This document shows positions 1 through 11,829 of a DNA stretch of 64,000 nucleotides, one piece after another; position 1 is the first letter of the stretch, and each line of letters starts with the position of its first letter. Source of the DNA: Hysterangium stoloniferum (taxonomy: Eukaryota; Basidiomycota; Agaricomycetes; Hysterangiales; Hysterangiaceae); the NCBI GenBank assembly GCA_015178975.1, contig WHVD01000007.1, forward strand, positions 1 to 64,000, given 5' to 3'. The notes below the pieces were generated by a model. That model was not told where the DNA came from. It ran no database searches and was given only the letters and a program-made list of their open reading frames with translations. Both the position numbers and the translations under genes were made by a program.

Positions 1-303
1 TCCTGTGACAAAAAGTGAGTACATAATTGCACGTATCACTGTTAAAACTGTGGAGTATTATTAGTATTGGCCCCCACCCTGGTAGTCACACTGCCTCACG
101 AACTCAGGTCTTTCACAGAAAAGCAAGTTCGCTCACAATACTGTCATGAGACTCCAGACCCAATTCCACAGTCATCTTGTGTTCACTCAGACAGTCCGAG
201 CTCATCTGTGGCAGCCCTGGATATATTTGAGTTCTGTGATGATTGCAACAACTATTTCCCCCCAAAAGGGAATGTCAAGTCTGTCACATTGATTGATTTT
301 TGA
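1..303 (+). CDS. 3' end of an unidentified host gene (partial)
   Basis: Two exon pieces are visible: 1-14 and 65-303, joined over a 50-bp intron (15-64) with a GTGAGT donor and a TTATTAG acceptor. The second exon is open for about 79 codons and stops with TGA at 301-303. It is rich in Ser and Pro and contains a CDDCNNYFPP stretch near the end. The 5' part lies outside the window and no domain is recognisable. The intron matches the size and signals of those in the next gene, so the call rests on splice architecture and open frame only. Confidence 0.5.
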
Positions 304-751
304 CAGATGCTCATGCCAGAACTCTATACTCTTTCATCTCTGCTGCTCACTTTTTTTTTTCTTGTTTGCCTCAATCTTTTATTAATAGTTAAAAAAGTCA
401 ACATTCTTTTAAATTCATGATAATATATAATATACCAAGTAATGATGGTGTTCCCGCAGCATACTGGCTAGAATCGCTGTTTTTAAATATTATTAGTTTA
501 ATGGAGTAGCTGGGGTCTTCTTGCATGTCAAGCGACCCTTGAGTCCGTTCACCTTTTGATGCCATCAGGGACATCCGAGTGGTTACCAATCGACTAGAAA
601 CTCAGTGTAAACTTACACTTTGACACTTTTTTCCCCTTCAATCCAACAAAAAGGGCAAGTCGTGTTCAATATAGAATGCTACAAGCTAACTCTCTGCCCT
701 TCTTGTTCTTTAGATAAATGACACCATACAAAATGAGTACACTTGAGCTCA
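304..751. other. Intergenic region
   Basis: AT-rich, with a run of T at about 350-360. There is no sustained coding frame on either strand. A pyrimidine-rich stretch ending TTCTTTAG just before 713 could be an acceptor for an unseen 5' exon of the next gene, but no convincing upstream exon was found. Confidence 0.4.
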
Positions 752-3700
752 ATGGCATGTTTGTTATTGTTGACGGGGGTCATGGACTAATAGATCTTAT
801 ATCTTCATATCAGACACCAGTAAACTTGATTCTAATCAGGCCCACAAAGCAAAGGCTATTGCCACTGACAGTGCACATAGTCCGTATAGCAAAGGTTGGC
901 ACATTCCCTCCCTTTTCCCTCCTATTTTGTTTAGTATTCATCTCACAGCAACAGATTTGGTCCCATTTCGGCCTTTTGTCCGACTACACAGCAGATCAAT
1001 GTGGGCACTCTCTGACCCAGGTAAGCAATGGGTCATAGATCACATGCCAGTTTATGAGGATATTCGTGCACCACGGGGCATTGACAATGCAGAAGCCATC
1101 ATATCCAAGAAAACAAAACAAAAGGATTGGAAGAAAAGGCTTGCCACTGCCTATATGGATAACTGGCCAGATTTTATGTGGGATGAGGTAGTTGGTGAGA
1201 ATCCCAGTCAATCTGCACTGGATGTCGCTCAGAAGGTCAGTCAACCTATTCACAAGCACAACTATACTCAAATATATCCCCATTCTAGCGACCAATAGTT
1301 TTTATTTCCAACTACATCAGCGATAGGGAGCACCAGAACCACAATAGCAATGATATACTCACATTGCTCTTCAAACGAGTCCGAAAGCCTGCAGCTAAAG
1401 ATCTTTGGGCTGCTGGGACCCAGGACTATATGCAACTCGAAAAGGATGCACTCATTGAGATTGGGTGGACCCCTGGCTTGTCACGCAAGGCTGAGTTTCC
1501 TATGCAAATGAAAGTCAGATCCCAACTTTTTGATGTTTTACCTTCCGAGGAACGTGCCTATTGGGGAAAAAAGGCTGATGAAGCTAAAACTGCCATCCCA
1601 ACCATGCAAGTAACATACACATCATTGTTGAAATCTCACTGAATTTGTTTTTAAATACAATAGTGATGAGCTTTATCAAAGTATCCCAAAGATATATGGG
1701 TTGATTGGAGACGCCTTGGCCAAGCAGCTAAACTTCAGTTCATTAGTCATGGCTGGGGGGAAGACATCAAAAGGCAATGCAGTATTTTATGTGTAAGCTG
1801 TACCTTTTTGTCTGATGTTGGTTGTATTATGTTGAATTTGGTATTGTAGAGAGGAATTTCAGTCACATACCACTGAGAATCCCTTCAAATTCATGGGAAA
1901 TGATACTTGGAAAGGAATTGAAGGCGCATTCTGTGATTCAATTGCCCAGAATTCAAATGGTGAGTGAAAATTTACTTCATGACCTTGCTTTGCTAAGTAT
2001 ATTGGAATCTCAGTGCGTAGAGATCAGGTTGAACAACTGTCAACCTGGAAACCCCTTGGACACTTCACTCTGCCTGTAATTGTGAAGCTGTCAGTTGCTC
2101 TATCCTTCAACAATGCGGGTGAGGTGATTTCCTCTGAGTCTGTTAAGCGCAAAGCACTCAAGAAGTATTTGGACAGTCTATATAGTATGTACTATACTTG
2201 ATACAAGTTAACAAAAGAGGCGCTAATCAATATTGTAGCATTAATTCCTAGTCACAGATATGCCTACTGAAGGGGAAATGGTGTCCCCTGGGCTAGCATT
2301 TCTTGGGCAAATGGGGATATAGGGCGATGGATTGATTCATCTCGTCTTCCCCACTCTAATTTCCCATTAGGACCACCTCATTTCATGAATGAGGCTGTCT
2401 TGGATGAGCTAATAATGTGGATCTTGAAAGGTGAACAGGGTCTACTCCTCCCTGAACAGACGTTTGCATGGCTTGAGCAAAAATATAGGGTTCATCACAC
2501 AACAGCTGTGCCACCGCGCAGGTGAGTTTCATTGCACACTTATCACTCACATTTACCATACCATCACAGACACCGTAATCATGCTATCAAAAAGGCTACA
2601 AAGATATCTCGTTCATGTGCTACCAAAGGTAGCCATACAGATGACAGTATTGAGTCAATTGAGATGCCAGTGTTCTCCGGGTCTGAAACGGAATCTGAAG
2701 AAGCTGTTCTGTATGTCGAGAAGCCAGAAGTATCCATTCAGTCAATGTGAGTCAGGTAATTTTAACACTGCCAGAATGTTAACCTTATATATTACCTTTC
2801 TTGTTCAAGTGCATCTATTGCTGAGGCCAAGTTCCCCACAAATGAAACAGTATCACACCGCAAAAAGGCTGCCTCTTGTGGTAATTTTCTCTGTGATGAG
2901 ACTCAAACAGATACAGAAAGTGGTGAGGATAATGGAGAATCAGAGCAAATCATGTGGCGAGGACAGCCAACACATTCATTTGAATCTGATGACTATTTAG
3001 GGGTAAGCAGCAAGATATTAAACGCAGTGATATTTTTTCTAATCTGTGTTATTTAAAGTGGCTTACTGATTTTGAAAATGGAGAAATTTTGCTCAATTGG
3101 GACAATGATTCTGTGGGTGAATATGGGGCGTCTTGTGTACAGAGCGCACGATTCATTGAAGCAAGTGAAAGGTTTGATGACATGAAGTTTGTGAGTGACA
3201 GCTGTCAACGGAAAGGATTAATTAAAGAACCTCATTATCAGTTGGCTATTATTGATATTACTTCACCTCCACAAGCATACAAAGAGGGAACCTTAATCAT
3301 ATTTGGTGCCCTGTTTGACACTACCCTTCCAGTACCCGATCCAGCTGATTTTCCCAGAGAAAATTGGAATTCAATTTACAAAGTTTTATTGGGTCGTGTT
3401 TCACTTGTGCTCAAGTCAATCCTCAATCACAGGACTAATAGTGTGATGAGATGGTTGCGCTTGGGGGGGCAGGGCAGTGTCGTCAACATGCTGCGTGCTG
3501 TTGAATTTGCCCGCCGTCTCGGGACAGGTGGGTATTCCCCAGACATATTAGAAGATGTGAAGAGTGTGGCACAGAATATGGAACGTGTTTTTGCCCAGGA
3601 AGCTTGGCGGCGCTGGACACTTGGGAGCTTCAAAAGGTCCGAGCATCAGCAGGCTGGTGATTTACTTGCCGTGTGGCAAATTATGATGGAAGTTGAATGT

Positions 3701-5485
3701 CGGGGAACATGTGATGCATCTCGGGTAAGGCTTTCAATTTCATACTGACAGTTTGATGTTTGTGTCACCCGGCATTTGCTCAATTCGGCCTAGTGGTTCG
3801 ATATGAAATGGCGCAGGGATAGCCGGCCTAATATCATTGACAGAATTGCGGAACAAGCGGCAATTCGCATCAGGGGCTGCAGACCAGAAGATACTGTCCT
3901 CACCCTCCACAACATAACGTGGAGTATGCCAACAACATTGCAAGGGATGAAGGAATGGACATGCACAATGTCTGAAGGAATGTTTGAACAAGGCTCTCTG
4001 CTGGAGCAGTTTACCTATGTATATGGACTGTATATGGCTGCTGGATGGGCAGACGGAACAGAAACATCTGAATGGTGCAAAAATGCAGTCGAAGAGACAG
4101 CTGAGTGGATGTGCAAACTCAGGTGAGTCTTAAGTTTTATGTATTGTCTCATTCCAATTCTGATAGATATCATCAGTACTCACAGGGAGCCAGATCTCTT
4201 ACTGAACCGTCGTTGGGTACTAAGGTCTGTGTTAGAGCAAAACATAAAGCAGTCACAATGACACGACCCCTTAATGCAACCCGAGTTGCACTTTTGCGAC
4301 AGAATGACCTGACACTGTATGTTACTATTGTAACATGCTAGATTGCACTAGGCACTAACATTAATGTATGCAGAAAGCGTATGAAATGCTCACCTGTTCA
4401 TTTGGAAAAGGCTGGAGGACCATTTGGTCATCAAATTTTAACCCCAGAGAAGTAAGGCTACTCCCTTATTGTAGATTTATTCTCACCATGTACCATCCAG
4501 CATTGAAGGGATATTGAGTATGAGCCGGATTGTGCCAAAAAAGGCTGACTGTCTCAATGATGAAGAGCAGAAAGACGAGGAGTTTGTCATGAAATCCTCA
4601 TCCAGTGCATGACTGATGGGAGCTCTACAGATTCAGCAAACCTATAGCCACACAATATCGTAAGAACCCAGCAGAGTTCAACAAGGCCTTGGTTTTGAAA
4701 ATTGGCACTATGTATGTTTATCTTTTATCATTCCGTAACAACATCTCTCACACTACATAAATAGCTCATGTGACCATGCCGATAAGGAGAAATTAGGGAT
4801 GACCGACTTACCTGTGAAGCACAGTGATGTAATTAGTTGGAAAAGACCAGCAGAAACTGGGTCCAGACTCGAATCTTCACTACCTTTGCTGAAGCGGATC
4901 CGGGATGATGATAATGACTCTATTATTCAAGGCCAAGGCAAGAGCTGGCAGAATGGGGTCAGGGCTCATATCATTCCCCAGGTTAGTTCGGAGGGGGAAG
5001 GGAGCACGAATACCACCATTATAGCCGTGCAACCGCCAAGGTAACCTACTATATATATCAAAATGATGCTCACCACGATTGACTTGTTCCAGTGGTGCTA
5101 TGGACCAAGATGGTGAACATGGTGTGACCCTCACTACTGGGCCCATGAGAAGGTGAGTAGTCTTGGGTGGTCTTTTTTCAGAATTTTATCTCTATCAGTG
5201 CTGGGGCTGGGGGACATAGGCAGGGACGGAAAGCCAGTCATGTCACTAGGAGTGGGCCAATTGAGAAGCTTGTGGCTGCTATGGGACCGTATGTTCTATT
5301 GCATTGTGTATGTGTGCCTCCAAAAAATAACTTCACCTTAAGAGATAGAGAGCAACCAGGTTGTCATGTGATACAGCCAAGCCAAGGCTTTGCACCGACA
5401 CTGTGAGTGTATTCACTTTTGAATGTTGCATGAATGAAAGTATACTGATGATGTATGCAGTCGGCACTCTGCACACAGAAAATGA
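752..5485 (+). CDS. Many-intron uncharacterised fungal protein gene
   Basis: Start ATG at 752. Exons that join in phase: 752-758, 814-894, 949-1235, 1289-1609, 1671-1792, 1850-1959, 2014-2184, then about 2250-2521, 2570-2746, 2810-3002, 3059-3724, 3794-4122, 4167-4320, 4374-4451, about 4501-4710 and 4766-5040. Short 3' exons follow to a TGA at 5483-5485. Introns are 44-68 bp with GTRNGY donors. The protein would exceed 900 residues. Visible parts are an N-terminal segment with KRVRKPAAKDLW, a segment around LVMAGGKTSKGN, an acidic Ser/Glu-rich linker, and a long conserved-looking middle (about 3059-4122). This order resembles a protein type I recall as common and uncharacterised in agaricomycetes (inference). 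Two places do not join in frame, near 2,290 and in the A-run near 4,540, so the copy may be decaying. No function is assigned. Confidence 0.65.
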
Positions 5486-5815
5486 GAATTATGTGAGCCA
5501 GTGAGCCACTTATTGTTACGATTTGTTGTTATGAGCCCTGGGAATGAGAGGTTACCCCTAAAATTAGATTCTCAACAGAGTGTTCCACATAGATACATTT
5601 ATAAATAATGGATTGGACTACTTCAGAAGCTTCATTGAAATGAATTGCAGTCTGCTAAGGGAGGGGTTTGGAAGACTGTTGCAAAGATGGATATGGTTGT
5701 AACAATCACAGACTAAAGAGCAGTGTCGCTGCATCTACATTAGAGGAGTCTCATGCTGATTGGGCTGGGACCTGGTGAGAGTGTGTAATGCACACCAAGG
5801 TTAGCTGGTCTATTA
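5486..5815. other. Intergenic region before satellite element
   Basis: No open frame or RNA gene was seen. The segment ends where a TATATAGGGAGCTCAC motif begins at about 5,815. That motif recurs in inverted orientation at the far end of the next element (about 9,135-9,155). Confidence 0.35.
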
Positions 5816-6520
5816 AGTATATAGGGAGCTCACTCAGATGTGATTCCTGAGTTTCTTAGGGTAGATACACAACATATGATATGCAGATTATAGCAGTGTT
5901 CACACAGGTAATTTTTAAGATTCCTAGTATACATATCTAATACATGATACATGATTTACAGACTATATGGGTGCCCACACTGAAGTAATTCTTAAGGTTC
6001 CTGGGGTAGATACATCCTACATGCTATGCAGAAAATGGATGTGCTCACACAGAAGTGACTCTTGAGATTTTTAGGGTAGATACACAGCAAGTGATATACA
6101 GATTATAGGGTATTCACCAAAGGTACTTCTTGAGATTCTTAATGTACATACACAGAACATGATATACAGATTATATGGGTGCCTACACTGAGGTGATTCT
6201 CAAGATTCCTAGGGTGAATACATAGTACACACTATGCAGAAAATATATGTGATCACACAGTGGTGATTATTGACTTTTCTAAGAGAGACACAGTGCATGA
6301 TATTCAGATTTGGGACTGCTTCACCTGGAAGGGCTTCTTGAGATTCTTTGAGAAGACACACAACACATGATATGCAGATTAGAGAGGTGTTCACATACTA
6401 CATGTCAATATATCATCTTGTGATTTTGTGAATTAACTGATGGATGAGCCAGTACATATATAGGGGCAGTCACTCAGAGTAAATATTCAGATTCCAGAGG
6501 ATGATCTACACAGTGTTGAG
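5815..6520 (+). repeat. Left satellite arm (about 70-bp monomers)
   Basis: About nine degenerate units. Each has a GATTCT-TGAG-ATTC core, then AGGGTAGATACACA, then GATATGCAGATTAT, then GTTCACACAGAGGT. Units alternate between three variants (ATGCAGATTATA, ATGCAGAAAATG, ATACAGATTATATGGG), the same three that build the right arm in reverse. The motif at about 6,396-6,475 matches the outermost right end in reverse complement. Confidence 0.7.
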
Positions 6521-6587
6521 ATTTATAAGATTGACCTATACAGCTTATCTGGAGATATTTAAGCAAATACATAGAGTAAAGCCTTTA

Positions 6588-6690
6588 TGGGAATTGGGGG
6601 GATTGGGAATTAGGGGGATTGGGAATTGGGGGGAATGGGGGAAATGGGGGGGATCAGGGAGATTGGGAGAATTGGAGAGAGTTGGGGAAT
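6588..6690 (+). repeat. G-rich tract with many G-runs
   Basis: Repeated GGGAATTGGGG / GGGGGATTGGGAA units on the + strand, with at least ten runs of three or more G within about 100 bp. The spacing is compatible with intramolecular G-quadruplexes. A C-rich counterpart lies at about 8,040-8,155, so the two tracts can also pair with each other. Confidence 0.7.
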
Positions 6691-8039
6691 AATTCAACTC
6701 AATCCCAAACCTAATCCCTCTGTCCAACTCCTTGATATATTTTCCTCCATCTCCCTCCCAATACTCCCATCTCAATCACTCCAAATGCCCCAATATCTCT
6801 TCCAATGCCTCCCATCTCTCTCTCCATATACCCCTAATTCTCCTGCCAATACCTCCAATGTCTCTCCCAATACTCCCAACCTCTCTCTCAATACCCCCTA
6901 TTTATTCTCTCTGAGATTTATAGAGAGTTTCAAATAGGGTCTATACCAAATAGCATTACGACCAATTAAGAATTAGTATGCTAATGTAACAAATAGACTA
7001 AGTTGTGAATAATGTACCTTAATCAATATGATGGGGAAAATTGACTGAGGTACATATGAAAGATCAAAAGGGGGTAATTATAGGAGACAAACAACAATTG
7101 AAGTAAAGATTAAGTGGTGGTAAGATGTAGAACAAAGGATGGTTGATAGTAAAATGTCAAGTCAAACAAAGAAGGTTGATAAATGATGTGATACATGATC
7201 AAGGGTTTTCTTATTATTCTCAGGGACACTCCAACCCCACTACTCTCTCGGATACATTTAAATCTCAGTTCACAACAAGTTCACACGTGGCTGCACAAAA
7301 GCTATGGTTTTTTTCTCTCTCAGTACTCAATCTATTAGCTGTTTTCATCTGCTGCAGATATTAGTCTTACAGTGTTCAACTGGTCTATCTGTGGAACTAC
7401 TACACCATTGAAACAGTTCTAACTAAATGAGCATGTCATACAAACAAGGAAGAAATGTTATTCCACTGGAAACAAGGGTTTGTTTTTCACTAACACTTTT
7501 TATATATTATCTTACTGCCACAGAGACTATATAGATCATGGCTGGAATTCTGAATTATTGTAATGGAGTACACCAGAAAATGCTCTATAAGCTAATGAAG
7601 CATATGTCAAGAGAAGGAAACATCATTCCAATAGTAATAGGAATCCATCTTACTACAATAGTTTACATATATTTTACACAACTAAATAAGATTATGATAC
7701 AGATCATCACAAAATTATATTGTTTATAACAGAACCTTCTGTGCATTCATCCCTCAGATAGTAATTATTCTAGCCGTTATGCAGTTGTTATTTGAATAAC
7801 ACAATTTTTGGTTTGGCTGTGATTTGCCATGTTTCAATAGTGCAACAGTTGAATAGTGTAAGATGGATATTTACTGCAAAGGAAAACAGCTAATAGATTG
7901 AGTGATGAGGGGGAATAAACCACTACTTTGTGCAAACTACATGCTTTCAAGTGGGGGGGGATGTGTGAAGGAGTTGGGCAGAGAGATTGGGTTGGATTAT
8001 TTTCCAAACCCAGTTCTTATGCTCTCCTCTAATCATTGT
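6691..8039. other. Centre of the palindromic element, no gene seen
   Basis: AT-rich. A CT-rich, simple-sequence-like stretch spans 6,720-6,905 (repeats of CTCCCAATAC type). The rest is unstructured. Open frames here are short and low in complexity, and I see no transposase, helicase or other domain. Confidence 0.4.
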
Positions 8040-8159
8040 GATATTTTTTTCAAATTACCCCAGTTCTCCTCCAAAATCTCTTCCAGTCCTTCCCATTCTT
8101 CCAATCCAATTTTTCCAATCCCCCCAATCTTCCCAATCTTCCCAATCCCCATGAGGTTC

Positions 8160-9190
8160 CACTCCATGTATATAATTATATTGCTGTGTATGTACACCAG
8201 AAATCTCAAGAATTATCATTGTGTTAATACCCCTATAATCTGCATATCACTTGCTGTGTATCTACCCTAAAAGTCTCAAGAATCACTTCTGTGTGAGTAC
8301 ATTCATTTTCTGCATAACATGTAGGATGTATCTACCCCAGGAACCTTAAGAGTTACTTCAGTGTGGGCATCTGTATAGTCTGTATAGTCTGTATATCATG
8401 TATTAGATATATACACTAAAAATCTTAAAAATCACCTTTGTGTGAATGCTGCTATAATCTGCATATTATATGGTGTGTATCTACCCTAAAAATCCCAGGA
8501 ATCACCTCTGTGTGAATACATCCATTTTCTGCATAGCATGTAGGATGTATTTACCCCAGGAATCTCAAGAATCACTTCAGTGTGGGCACCCATATAGTCT
8601 GTATATCAAGTTCTGTGTATGTACACTAGAAATCTCAAGAAGTACCTTTATGTGAATACCCCTATAATCTGCATACCAATTGCTGTGTATCTACCCTAAA
8701 GATCTCAAGAATCACCTCTGTGTGAGTACATCCATTTTCTGCATAGCATGTAGGACGTATTTACCCAGGAATCTCAAGAATCACTTCAGTGTGGGCACCC
8801 ATATGGTCTGTATATCAAGTTCTGTGTATGTACACTAGAAATCTCAAGAAGTACCTTTATGTGAATACCCCTATAATCTGCATACCAATTGCTGTGTATC
8901 TACCCTAAAGATCTCAAGAATCACCTCTGTGTGAGTACATCCATTTTCTGCATAGCATGTAGGATGTATTTACCAGAAATCTTAAGAATCACCTCAATGT
9001 GGATCCATATAGTCTGTATATCATGATTTGTGTATGTACACCCAGAATCCTAGGAATCACCTCTGTGTGAATACTGCTATAAGCTGCATATTACATACTA
9101 TGTATCTACCCTAAGAATCCCAGGAATCACAGATGTGTGAGCTCCCTATATACTGACCCATTTCCATCAGTTAATACACAGAATCTTAAG
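8160..9190 (-). repeat. Right satellite arm with ~209-bp higher-order units
   Basis: About 14 monomers of ~70 bp. Three monomer types recur in fixed order: TATAATCTGCATA, ATTTTCTGCATAGCATG, and ATAGTCTGTATATC. The identical phrase CCTATAATCTGCATACCAAT occurs at 8,661 and 8,870, giving a 209-bp higher-order period. Neighbouring higher-order units near 8,500-8,980 are nearly identical, which implies recent unequal exchange. Confidence 0.75.
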
Positions 9191-9211
9191 ATGCGTTATT
9201 GACATGTGGTG

Positions 9212-10745
9212 CGACATCATATCTCGGTGCATATCAGAGCCATAATATCGACTGGGGAGGGGGCTCACTTCCTGATAGTTCATCTTCAAGTATTAAAATT
9301 GCCCCAGGATATTTCTTAGGAGTTGGGTTGGAAAGGATTGGAATGAAAGTGCTGTTCAACGCAAAGAAGGTTTGGCTGATGGCAAAGCTGACGCTATACA
9401 AGCGAATGGCACGTGGATACGGAGACGACAAGGGATGTAACAAGCTTCTACAAAGGTATATTACGCTGCAAAGACTGGGAATAGTCATTCAAGAGGGCAT
9501 TGATTTGATGAGGTAGGCCACAACATGGCAATCATTAAACACCGGAAATACTTACTCAATGTTTGTAGACCCATATACCCCTTCCGAATTCGAGAACAGG
9601 CATCAGTGGTATTAGGGGGGTTCTATAGTTCAAGTGTTATACAGCGGAGGAAGGGAGGACACACTGACAAACTTATAGCATCTTTGGGTTCGGCTTTCCT
9701 CTGGCGTCCCAGCGCTTGATCGTCGGATGTAGATCGGCGATCAGCTGTAATTACGTCTTCACTTTACAATGCTGTCATAAAATCACCGCTACACACGAAT
9801 GTTAATGAGGTTGCGTCGACATTTATTCTTCAAATCGCCGGATATTTATCATCCCCATGCAATCCACCTCCCTTCCTCCTTAAGCACCTTGCGGTTATCG
9901 TGGGCATTACTTGTCACGTGCGTCAACTGTAGTGGAGCTCACTGCGATCAGAGGCTTCTTTGAATTCTGGGTACAACCGTGGGTCCCAACATCACATCCT
10001 TTTGTCCTGCTCACCAAAACCACAACAGACAAAATTACTCACACCGACTCTCCTTCAATGAATCTCCTATACAGCGTCTCATGTGATGCATCCACCAAGA
10101 TACCTGGTTTTTAAATATTGCTGGTGATGTATTGGAAGTTGTAGTGGACGACATAAACCTAGATATAGCGTCCTTGACATTTCACATCGATGAGAACACG
10201 TCACATTCACTGTGGCGCGATATATTTTCCCTAGAAACCTTTTTCGACGACAGCACACTCCTCGTGGATCATATCAACCAGCTGAATGTGGTTTCCTCCC
10301 TCAATTAGCCCCTCCTAAGGTGTGTTGATATTGTTTTACCTTCCAGCATCATCTCATATCCTACCAGTCTGATTCTGACACACATGTGTCCAAATTCGTG
10401 GTTCCTGTGGTTAGGCAAACGACTAATCGAGGTCACTCTGAAGCTGATAGCTGCATCTTACGACATCAATTCCGCGTGTACCACAGTGTGCAACCTCAAT
10501 ATCATCCCCATTCTCGCCCGTCTTCTTCCACTTTGTGACGCAATGCGTGGCTCAATCACCGATGAAAATATAGGTACTTCCCTTGAACGAGTAACTGTCG
10601 CGGCTCATTCCTTCCTTTGTGTCATTGCCACACTTTTCACCGGTCTGTGCGTACCATCTAATTCAACATCCAGATTAGTGTTGGAGGACCATGACTAGCG
10701 TGCTGATGCTCTTGTTCCGTCCATTCCGCACGCATTATGTCTCTT
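9212..10745 (+). pseudogene. Family A copy 1, 5'-truncated
   Basis: Begins inside exon 2 (first shared base about 9,212), runs to intron 2 (about 9,514-9,569), exon 3, exon 4 and exon 5. Exon 2 reads through QSHNIDWGGGSLPDSSSSS and the conserved KVWLMAKLTLYKRM core. Stops fall in exon 3 (near 9,718), exon 4 (near 10,305) and exon 5 (near 10,696), so it is not functional. It is nearly identical to copy 5 (19,465-21,040), so one duplication produced both. The 5' part is missing because the satellite element abuts it. Confidence 0.75.
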
Positions 10746-10864
10746 GGATACCACTGATACACTATCCGAACCAGGAGGAAGGATAGTACTATTACTCTTT
10801 CCTTCACTCGCCTTGTGGCGATATTTCTCATTTATGTAAAGCTACATACAGTACATATAGTCGC

Positions 10865-11806
10865 TTTTGACCGCCTTTGTGTCCCTGGAAGCTTCTCGTT
10901 GATGCTATACGCGCGTTGATGTCACCCTCAGAAGTTTCACAGAAAACAGCGTATCAGTTAGTTGGGATAGCATGACTACAGTCATTGAATACCAGAAAGG
11001 AACACCCGCAGCTCACTAATCCATGCCGAGGGGTCAGATTCACGCAATCTTCAAAATATATGTTCAATCTCCTGATTGGCTATCGTGGGGCACAACCTCT
11101 GGAATCCAAGGAGGAGCCTTTAAAACGTACAGCGACTGCGTTGGGCGCATTCTATTAAGTATTTCCCTCCATTCGAAACCCCCCCTCGATCCTGGAGCGC
11201 CTCGGTCCCATGGGATCAGATTTGAGGACAAAGACAAGGCGAACATTGCAAAAAAGGTCAACCAGTATCCAAAGGCACTTGTGAGAGCGCTATACGGCAT
11301 AATTGATAGGTAGCGATACAGCAGACGTGCGAGGAAGCCAGAGGCCATGACCACTTGATAGCAAACGGGTCTAAATTAGGTATTGGAAGCCTACCGGTTG
11401 ACACACCTGTATATCCCCGAGATTCTGTGACCGCGGTTTGGAAGAGGAAAATGAAGAGGAAGAAGCCCCAAGGACACGGGATGTCTTGAAGAAGACGAAG
11501 CATCAGTAAGTTGGTATTTGATTCCGGCCGCTCACTGAAGGAATGCCCCGTAATCTAGAATGCGCGCCTGCACATGGTGTAGGGTCTGGAACAGTCTGGA
11601 GATAGCCGTTCTTCCTCCTAGCTCCTGAAGCCATTGTAGTGATGAGTCTTCAATTCGAACAAGTCTTTTCTTTTATTTAAACAGAACCCTTTTGAGCACC
11701 TGGCTGGATTGGTGCTGCTATTACCACAAACACGCAACTGAATGAGACATGACGTCGCCATTGTCGAGGTGAATACGGTCCTCGGCGTCCGAGCACGTTT
11801 TGCCAT
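10865..11806 (-). pseudogene. Family B copy 1
   Basis: Convergent with A copy 1. The start is ATG at 11,806 (MAKRARTPRTVFTS...), followed by the conserved CGNSSTNPARCSK and LKTHHYNGF segments. The middle part reads FAIKWSW...SLSSNLIPWDRGAP (about 11,180-11,370). The 3' exon has lost the FEVILVDKSDVI segment; B copy 4 shares the same loss, supporting common descent. The frame is broken more than once. Function is unknown. Confidence 0.55.
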
Positions 11807-11829
11807 CACTCACCCACCTTTGTTCGATT

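Larger units (their letters stand above)
5815..9211. repeat. Palindromic satellite-armed element
   Basis: Two tandem arrays of the same ~70-bp monomer face each other: left arm about 5,815-6,520, right arm about 8,160-9,190 in reverse complement. Each outer end carries TATATAGGGAGCTCAC or a close variant. Inside lie a G-rich tract (6,588-6,690), about 1.3 kb of AT-rich sequence and a C/T-rich tract (about 8,040-8,155) that mirrors the G-rich one. This is the layout of a foldback-type element with long subrepeated inverted arms. No transposase frame was found in the centre (6,700-8,040), so it would be non-autonomous if it is a transposon. Alternative: an inverted duplication of a local satellite. 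Confidence 0.65.

Noticed and set aside
1364-1642. KRVRKPAAKDLW segment as a bona fide HMG box
   Set aside because: Length and spacing of aromatic residues are only loosely similar; not enough to name the domain.
6588-6690. G-rich tract as telomere repeat
   Set aside because: Units such as GGGGGATTGGGAATT are irregular and do not match the TTAGGG type of most fungi; the tract is internal with a mirrored partner.
7902-8270. 122-codon frame in the palindromic element
   Set aside because: It runs through the C-rich tract and satellite monomers, so its composition follows from the repeats rather than from coding.
8160-9190. Regularly spaced repeats resembling a CRISPR array
   Set aside because: The whole monomer is repeated, with no unique spacers. 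Order is higher-order satellite, and the host is eukaryotic.
11023-11313. Plus-strand frame opposite B copy 1 (and 21,398-21,589)
   Set aside because: Open only as the antisense of the B middle region; other copies do not keep it open, and B has splice signals on the minus strand.
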